A program made the translations under genes and the position numbers. The notes beneath the pieces were generated by a model. The model did no database searches. It worked only from the letters and a program-made list of their open reading frames with translations, and had not been told where the DNA came from. Below, in pieces: positions 57,079 to 64,000 of a stretch of DNA of 64,000 nucleotides (the first letter of the stretch is position 1; each line of letters starts with the position of its first letter). Origin of the DNA: JAXLYE01 sp046351595 (GTDB taxonomy: Bacteria; Myxococcota_A; Polyangia; Palsa-1104; JAEUJZ01); NCBI GenBank assembly GCA_046351595.1, contig JAXLYE010000004.1, positions 310,001-374,000 of the forward strand. The letters are read 5' to 3'.

Positions 57079-57848
57079 ATGGATGAAGGGCTACGGTCGC
57101 TCAGCTCGCTGCTTGGCCGCGTGGGCGCGTTCTTCGACATCTTCGACCTGTCGTTCTTCGTCTCGGGCGCGGTCAGCGTCGGGGCGATCAGCCTGATCGG
57201 CTACAGCGCGGGCTTCCGCGAGCCGCCGCTCACCGGCACGTGGCTGGTCGTGTGCGTCGTGCTCACAAGCTATGTCACGGGCCTGCTCTGCTTCTCGCTC
57301 GGGCGCATGATCCGGCGCGGCGCCATGCGCGTCCGCCACCGCCAGTCGTTCGCACGGCGCTTCCATAGGCTGCTCAGCGAGTCGCTGCGCGCGCACGGGC
57401 TCGACGAGGTGGCGCTGGCGCCGCCGCCGCACGGGACGCCGAGCGAGATCGCGCCGCTGTGGGAGCGCCGGCTGCGCCACTACGACGCCCCCGAGGGCGG
57501 GCCCGGCGAAGGCGCCGCCTTCTTCAAGTACACGCTGCTGTGGACCAAGCTGCGCCAGTCGCCGCACCTGGCGCCGTCGCTGGTGCTGCTCAACCGCTAC
57601 TGGGTGATGACGGCGATGTTCGACGGCATGACGGTGGCGCTGCTCTTGTGGGCGCTCTCGCTCGTGCTCTGGGGCCTGCTCTCGGGTGTGATCCTGGGCA
57701 GCGTCGGCGCGGCGGCGGCGCTGCTCGGATCGATCCTGTGCCTGCGCGAGGCCGACCGCTTCATGTGCACGCAGATCGACGAGCTCTGCGCCACCGTCGC
57801 GTGGGACCGCACCGAGCGCCCGGCCGCGCCGGTGCCGAGCGTCAACAT

Positions 57849-57876
<28 letters not shown>
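57079..57876 (+). CDS. Membrane protein of unknown function
   Basis: This is a 265-residue protein. Two transmembrane segments near the N-terminus (FFVSGAVSVGAISLIG, WLVVCVVLTSYVTGLL) and two near residues 195-240 (TVALLLWALSLVLWGLL, VGAAAALLGSILCL) enclose a ~110-residue cytosolic loop rich in Arg. No family is recognised. Its last 28 bp overlap the convergent hflX gene. Confidence 0.7.
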
Positions 57877-59690
<1,814 letters not shown>

Positions 59691-59991
59691 TCCTCTCCTG
59701 TGTCACGAGCGGGTCCCTTCGGCCGGCCTGACTTTTTGCGGCCAAACGGAGACACGCAGAAAGAGATAGAAAGAATCTAGCCATTACGCGGCGCGAGTGT
59801 GAGTCCAAACCACCCGACCCCGCTCGGCGACACCTGCGCAGGTTACGTAGCTGGCGTCCGGCCCAATGACGACCGCGGTGACGACCGCGGTGACGACCCC
59901 GGTCCCGGCCCCAACCCAGTCCGGAAATACGCCCGCTAAATGACAGAGCGCACTGGTTTTTTTACGACGGTCTGCGGTACCTTTTTAGGCA
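59691..59991. other. Divergent intergenic region before the kinase gene
   Basis: These 301 bp hold the hflX and kinase promoters. A three-copy 12-bp repeat lies at 59868-59903, and T-rich runs (around 59955 and 59985) stand out from the GC-rich background close to the kinase start. No clear promoter boxes can be named. Confidence 0.5.
59868..59903 (+). repeat. 12-bp tandem repeat, 3 copies
   Basis: GACGACCGCGGT occurs at 59868-59879 and 59880-59891 exactly, and with one change at 59892-59903. It lies about 90 bp before the kinase start. Confidence 0.9.
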
Positions 59992-61773
59992 ATGTCTTCC
60001 GAGGGTGTGCGGCGCTTGGGCGACTACCTGTTGCTGAAGCGCATCGGCGAGGGCGGCATGGCCGAGGTGTACCTCGCCCAGTACTCGGGGGCCGACCACT
60101 CCGTCGGGCCGCAGAGCCAGGTCGTGGTCAAGCGCATCAAGCCGGAGCTGTTCAGCAAGCCTGACTACCCGGTCTTCCGGGAGATGTTCCTGAACGAGGC
60201 GAAGCTGGTGCGCGAGCTGTCGCACGCAAACCTCGCCCGCATCTACGCGCTGAACGAGGCGGTCGACTCCGAGGTCGGCGCCCGCGTGCCGTTCATCGTT
60301 GGTGAGTACGTGCAGGGCTCGCAGCTCTGGGAGCTCATGCGCATCGCCACGCTGGGTTTTACCGGGCGGCCGGTGCCGGCGGCGATCTCGGCGTTCATCG
60401 TTCGCGAGATGGCGCGCGGCCTGGGCCACGCACACCTGCACAAGGACTCGCGCACCGGCAAGCCGCAGCCCATCATCCACCGCGACATCTCGCCCGAGAA
60501 CGTGATGATCTCGTCGGATGGGCAGGTCAAGGTCATCGACTTCGGCGTCGCCAAGGCGCTCGGCGGATTCGGGCCGCAGACGCGGACCGGCATCATCAAG
60601 GGCAAGCTCGCGTACATGGCGCCCGAGCAGGTGGCGCAGCGCGTGCTGCCGGCCACCGACGTCTTCGGCGCGGCCATCGTGCTGCACGAGCTCTTGACCG
60701 GGCGGCGGCTGTTCGGCGGCGCCAACGACTTTTTGGTGGTGACGCGCGTGCTCAAGGCCGAGATCCCGCGGCCGAGCCAGCAGGTGCCGGACGTCCCCCG
60801 TGAGCTCGAGGACGTGCTGATGCGCGCGCTGTCGCGCGACCTGTCGCTGCGCTACACCGACGCCAACGCGCTCGCCGACGCGCTGACCCAGGTGCTCGAG
60901 AGCGTGCCGGCGCTGCGCGGCACCAGCGCGCAGACGCTGAAGAAGTGGTCCAAAGAGACGCTGGCCGAGGGCGCGCGCATCGCCTCGCAGTGGCAGGAGG
61001 AGGGCGAGGAAGCCGAGCGCCGCGCGCGCGAGAGCGGCGATGCCCAGGAGCCGCTCGAGCTGTCGGGCGCCGACGTCGAGATGCTGGGTGACGCCAAGCT
61101 CGATCCGGGCGTGCGCGCCGTGGCGACCATGGGCCTGAAGATCCTGCGGCCGGACATGGTGCCCAAGGAGATGATGCCCGACCCGTCGTCGCGGCCCGCG
61201 GGCGGGCTGCCGGGTCTGGCGCCGGTGCGCCTGCCCGGGGACGAGGAGAACGAGGTCAAGTCCTCGGACGTCATCGCCGAGATGTCGCTGTCGACGGCGG
61301 GGAAGCGCCGCTCGGGGCGCGTGCCGCCGCCGCCGCCGCGCCGCAGCTCCGCGAACATGCCGCAGCTCGGCGAGGGCCCTGTCAGCTCGCCCGGCCTGCC
61401 CGGCAGCGAGAGCACGGCCGATCGGCTGCCGCCGGTCAGCGACGACCCCAACGCGACGCAGGACTCGACGCGGGCGCTCGTGGCGCAGACCTCGGCGGCG
61501 CAGACTTCGATCGAGCGGGCGGGCGAGCACAAGCTGCCCGCGAAGCCGGCCAAGGGCCCGGCGGCCGACGGCGTGGTCGCGGGCTCGGACTCGGCGGCGC
61601 GGCGGCAGCTGCGCTCGTTCGGCGTGGCGGTGCTGCAGTTCCTGTTCCGCATGCCGCTGCCGGCCGGCGTCAAAGACTTCTTCTTCGACCCGACGGTGCA
61701 GCGCTGGCTGCTGACCATCACCAGCCTGTTCGTGGTGCTGCTGGTGCTGCTGCTGATCCTGCTCCTGCGCTAG
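59992..61773 (+). CDS. Ser/Thr protein kinase with C-terminal membrane anchor
   Basis: This is a 593-residue Hanks-type kinase. The Gly-rich loop is RIGEGGMAEVYLA, with the ATP lysine in VVVKRIKP, catalytic loop HRDISPENVM (Ile-Ser in place of Leu-Lys, common in myxobacterial kinases), DFGVAKALG, and the activation segment KLAYMAPEQV. The kinase ends at about 300. A long acidic, then Pro/Ser-rich linker (residues ~330-530) leads to a single C-terminal transmembrane helix (LLTITSLFVVLLVLLLILLL). The kinase therefore faces the cytosol as a tail-anchored protein. Possible partners are FHA proteins such as the activators in this window. Its stop shares CTAG with the stop of the convergent gene. 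Confidence 0.94.
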   Translation: MSSEGVRRLGDYLLLKRIGEGGMAEVYLAQYSGADHSVGPQSQVVVKRIKPELFSKPDYPVFREMFLNEAKLVRELSHANLARIYALNEAVDSEVGARVPFIVGEYVQGSQLWELMRIATLGFTGRPVPAAISAFIVREMARGLGHAHLHKDSRTGKPQPIIHRDISPENVMISSDGQVKVIDFGVAKALGGFGPQTRTGIIKGKLAYMAPEQVAQRVLPATDVFGAAIVLHELLTGRRLFGGANDFLVVTRVLKAEIPRPSQQVPDVPRELEDVLMRALSRDLSLRYTDANALADALTQVLESVPALRGTSAQTLKKWSKETLAEGARIASQWQEEGEEAERRARESGDAQEPLELSGADVEMLGDAKLDPGVRAVATMGLKILRPDMVPKEMMPDPSSRPAGGLPGLAPVRLPGDEENEVKSSDVIAEMSLSTAGKRRSGRVPPPPPRRSSANMPQLGEGPVSSPGLPGSESTADRLPPVSDDPNATQDSTRALVAQTSAAQTSIERAGEHKLPAKPAKGPAADGVVAGSDSAARRQLRSFGVAVLQFLFRMPLPAGVKDFFFDPTVQRWLLTITSLFVVLLVLLLILLLR

Positions 61774-63596
61774 CGGCTGTGGCCGCGCCGGAACGCGCGC
61801 GCGACCGCGCTCTGCAGCGTCGCCATCGTCGCCAGGCCCGAGAGATCCTCGCCGCCCTGCACCAGCGCCTGCGCGACCTGCGGGCGCAGGCCGGTCAGCA
61901 CCGCCTGCGCCCCGAGCAGCCGGATCGCGCGCGCGGCGCGCAGCAGCGCCAGCACCGCGCTCGGATCCACGGCCGTGACGCCGGTGACGTCGAGGATCAC
62001 GGTGTGCGCGCGCGCCAGAACGACCCCGTCGAGCAGCGCCTCGATGATCATCTGCCCGCGCTCTTCGTCGAGCGCGCCGAGCAGCGGCGTGACGATGACG
62101 CCGTCGGCCAGCGGGATCACCGGCGTCGCCAGCGTCCGCAGCGTCGCGCGCTGCGCCTCGATCACCTGCTCGCGCAGGCGCAGCCGCTCGGCCTCGGCGC
62201 GCTGCTGGTCGCGCACGTCGCGGACGATCGAGGCGAGCGCGATCTGCTCGCCGTCTTCGCCGGGCACCGAGAACGACGAGACCTGCGCCGGGATGATCTC
62301 ACCGTCGCTGCGACGGTAGTGCATGCGCCCCTGCCACGAGCCGGTCGCCGCGATGGCGGCCATGACCTCACGCAGCTGCTCCTCGCTCTCCTCGACGTGC
62401 TCGCGGGTCGAGACGCCGACGCTGTCCTCGGGCAGCTGCATGAGCTCGCGGAAGGCGCGGTTGGCGTAGGCGAGGCGGCTGCCGCGCTGGTTGGTGACGG
62501 CGATGCCGTCGGGCGCGTGATCGGCCAGCGCCTTGAACGTGCGCAGCGCCGCGGTCTGCTCGGCGACCAGCTCGGTCAGGCGGTCGCGCAGCGTCGACAG
62601 CTCGCGGTAGCGCTGGGCCGACTCCTCGAGCAGTCGCAGGCGGCTCACCACCGTCGCGGTCTGCTCGATGATGGCGCTGAGCAGGCGCTGGTGGTGGAAC
62701 GGCAGGTGGCGCGGCTCGGACCAGCCCATGAGCAGCCGCCCGACGAGGCGCTCGCGCAGGTACAGCGGCGCCGAGACCACGGACTGCACGCCGAGCTGCA
62801 GCAGGTACTCGCGCAGCGGCTGCGGCACCTCGGGCTCGCGCAGGATGTCGCTCCAGCTCAGCTGCTCCTCGGCGATCAGCAGCGTGCCGAGCGGCGTCTC
62901 GTCGACGGCGAGCTGCAGGCCGACCGGCAGCGCCGCCGCCCCGCCGCGCGCCCACGAGCCGACGATCTCGGCGTGCGCCGGGGTCACGGTCTCGGTGCCG
63001 CTGCCGGTCGGCTCGGCCGGGCTGGCCGGGTGCAGCAGCCACAGCGAGCAGCGCGCCACGTCGAGCGTCGCCAGGTAGCGCACCGTGATGTCCATGGCCT
63101 CGCCGTAGGACTGGGCGCCGGAGAGCGCCTCCATCGACTCGCTGCGCTGCGCCTGCAGCAGGGCGTAACCCTGCATCTCGCTGAGCCGGCGCTGGGCGTC
63201 GAGCGCCGCGACCTGCGTCAGCGAGTCGGTCACGCGATCGCACAGCCCGATCACGTCGGTGGCGCGCTCCCCGGGCAGGTCGCGCACGGCGTCGAACACG
63301 GCGCGGCGCAGCACCGAGATCAGCCCCTGCGCGTCGGCCAGCGTGCCCAGGCGCATCGCCTCGGGCCCGAGCGTCGACTGCCCGAGCGCCGCGAGCAGCG
63401 ACGCGCAGTCGCCGGCCGAGAGCGCGTGCTCGAGCCCCGAGAGCAGGCGCTGACTGAGCTGGCTGACCGCGGCCTCGCCGAGCAGGGCGAAGCGCGGGCT
63501 GCGCAGCAGCGCCGCCTGCACGCGGCCGGCGATCTCGGGCGCGAGCCGCGCGAACAGGAGCAGCGGCGAGCTCAAGGCCTGCGAGCGCTCGGTCAC
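61770..63596 (-). CDS. GAF-PAS-STAS sensory regulator (RsbR-like)
   Basis: This is a 608-residue cytoplasmic protein. An all-helical N-terminal region (1-155), a GAF domain (about 160-320), a coiled coil, a PAS domain (345-470; GIAVTNQRGSRLAYANRAFRE) with PAC motif, and a C-terminal STAS domain (490-600). In the STAS domain HTVILDVTGVTAVDPSAV holds the loop that RsbR/RsbS-type proteins phosphorylate on Thr/Ser; here Thr follows Val. This is the layout of stressosome sensors. GTG 63596 overlaps the TGA of the upstream gene (GTGA), so both are translated together. Confidence 0.9.
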   Translation of the reverse strand: MTERSQALSSPLLLFARLAPEIAGRVQAALLRSPRFALLGEAAVSQLSQRLLSGLEHALSAGDCASLLAALGQSTLGPEAMRLGTLADAQGLISVLRRAVFDAVRDLPGERATDVIGLCDRVTDSLTQVAALDAQRRLSEMQGYALLQAQRSESMEALSGAQSYGEAMDITVRYLATLDVARCSLWLLHPASPAEPTGSGTETVTPAHAEIVGSWARGGAAALPVGLQLAVDETPLGTLLIAEEQLSWSDILREPEVPQPLREYLLQLGVQSVVSAPLYLRERLVGRLLMGWSEPRHLPFHHQRLLSAIIEQTATVVSRLRLLEESAQRYRELSTLRDRLTELVAEQTAALRTFKALADHAPDGIAVTNQRGSRLAYANRAFRELMQLPEDSVGVSTREHVEESEEQLREVMAAIAATGSWQGRMHYRRSDGEIIPAQVSSFSVPGEDGEQIALASIVRDVRDQQRAEAERLRLREQVIEAQRATLRTLATPVIPLADGVIVTPLLGALDEERGQMIIEALLDGVVLARAHTVILDVTGVTAVDPSAVLALLRAARAIRLLGAQAVLTGLRPQVAQALVQGGEDLSGLATMATLQSAVARAFRRGHSR

Positions 63597-64000
63597 GGCG
63601 GATCCTCTACAGCGGTTACACCCGGTGCGGCCGGTGCATCCGACGGCGGCGACGGGGGGAGCGGGGCCCGGGGGCGCATGTCGGCGAGCAGCGCCGCGGT
63701 CTGCTCGACGCCGCTCGACTGCACCGCGCGCAGCCCGGCCTCGGCGATGAGCCGCGACAGCGTCTCGGGCTCGCGCGAGGCGCGCTGCACGCGCTCGATG
63801 GCGTCGGGCCGCACCAGCTGGATCGTGGGGTCCGGGCTGCGCCGCATGAAGCGCACCGCGACGTCTGGGTTGTGCAGCTGCATCGGCAGCTCGGGGTGGA
63901 AGGCGACCACGAAGTAGCCCGGCGGCCCGCCGCGGACCGGATCACGCCCCTTCTCGTAGGCGGCGCGCACCTCGGTGATGAAGCGCTCGAACGGCCGCGC
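63593..64000 (-). CDS. Unidentified protein, C-terminal part (start beyond the window)
   Basis: The minus-strand frame is open to the last base of the window, so the N-terminus is missing; 135 residues are visible. FVVAFHPELPMQLHNPDVAV and IQLVRPDAIERVQRASREP suggest a small alpha/beta domain, and the end is Pro/Ala-rich. I recognise no family. The overlapping GTGA links it to the GAF-PAS-STAS regulator, so it is likely part of the same signalling unit. Confidence 0.6.
   Translation of the reverse strand, partial: ARPFERFITEVRAAYEKGRDPVRGGPPGYFVVAFHPELPMQLHNPDVAVRFMRRSPDPTIQLVRPDAIERVQRASREPETLSRLIAEAGLRAVQSSGVEQTAALLADMRPRAPLPPSPPSDAPAAPGVTAVEDPP

Overview
The window is very GC-rich and reads as a chromosomal stretch of a myxobacterium-like deltaproteobacterium. 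This is inferred from protein families only. The support is: two FHA-linked sigma-54 activators, a Ser/Thr kinase with a C-terminal membrane anchor, an OmpA protein with calcium-binding thrombospondin type 3 repeats, a C-terminus resembling the MYXO-CTERM sorting signal, several lipoproteins, and an encapsulated-ferritin/encapsulin pair. About 52 genes are supported. I saw no rRNA, tRNA, CRISPR array, insertion sequence or prophage block. The only mobile-type gene is one complete tyrosine recombinase.

Layout. 1-7.9 kb: end of an AAA-type ATPase, an FHA/sigma-54 activator, a thioredoxin-reductase-like enzyme, a polytopic membrane protein, and two alkaline-phosphatase-fold enzymes that converge and overlap. 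8-12.5 kb: two von Willebrand A proteins flanking a small lipoprotein gene. 12.7-14.4 kb: an encapsulin shell and ferritin-like cargo, preceded by seven perfect 14-bp repeats. 14.5-19.3 kb: SGNH hydrolase, acyl-CoA dehydrogenase, an extremely acidic small protein, a biotin carrier protein and a lipoprotein. 20-25 kb: a Gld-type ABC transport operon ending in a DUF4340 protein. 25.2-27.3 kb: a three-gene operon with a double V4R protein. 27.4-36 kb: SBP56 methanethiol oxidase, a membrane protein, RecQ, the recombinase with a small neighbour, and GlnRS. 36-43.7 kb (minus strand): a FAH-SDR-GH1 operon and a CBS/cystathionine-lyase reverse transsulfuration operon. 43.8-52.1 kb: a second FHA/sigma-54 activator, a lipoprotein plus GH5 glycosidase pair, and a DUF11 protein translationally coupled to the OmpA/TSP3 protein. 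52.5-57 kb: phosphofructokinase, then a tight operon of a BtaA-like (DUF3419) enzyme, a GNAT-like protein and a haem-oxygenase-like diiron enzyme. 57-64 kb: a membrane protein, an extended HflX, a Ser/Thr kinase, a GAF-PAS-STAS regulator and an unidentified partial gene.

The best candidate for an undescribed system is the btaA-GNAT-HDO operon at 53.7-56.6 kb. It has the enzyme that would make diacylglyceryl-homoserine but lacks the methyltransferase of the known betaine-lipid pathway. In its place are a putative acyltransferase and a putative diiron oxygenase, suggesting a differently tailored lipid. The encapsulin locus is a recognised type with a clear cargo-loading tail.

A second theme is the density of short tandem repeats (units of 11-21 bp) across the window. 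They occur in 5' regions and, when inside genes, always in multiples of three bases: in a signal peptide, a linker, a lipid enzyme and a helicase tail. One 12-bp array forms most of a long stem-loop in the leader of a VWA gene.
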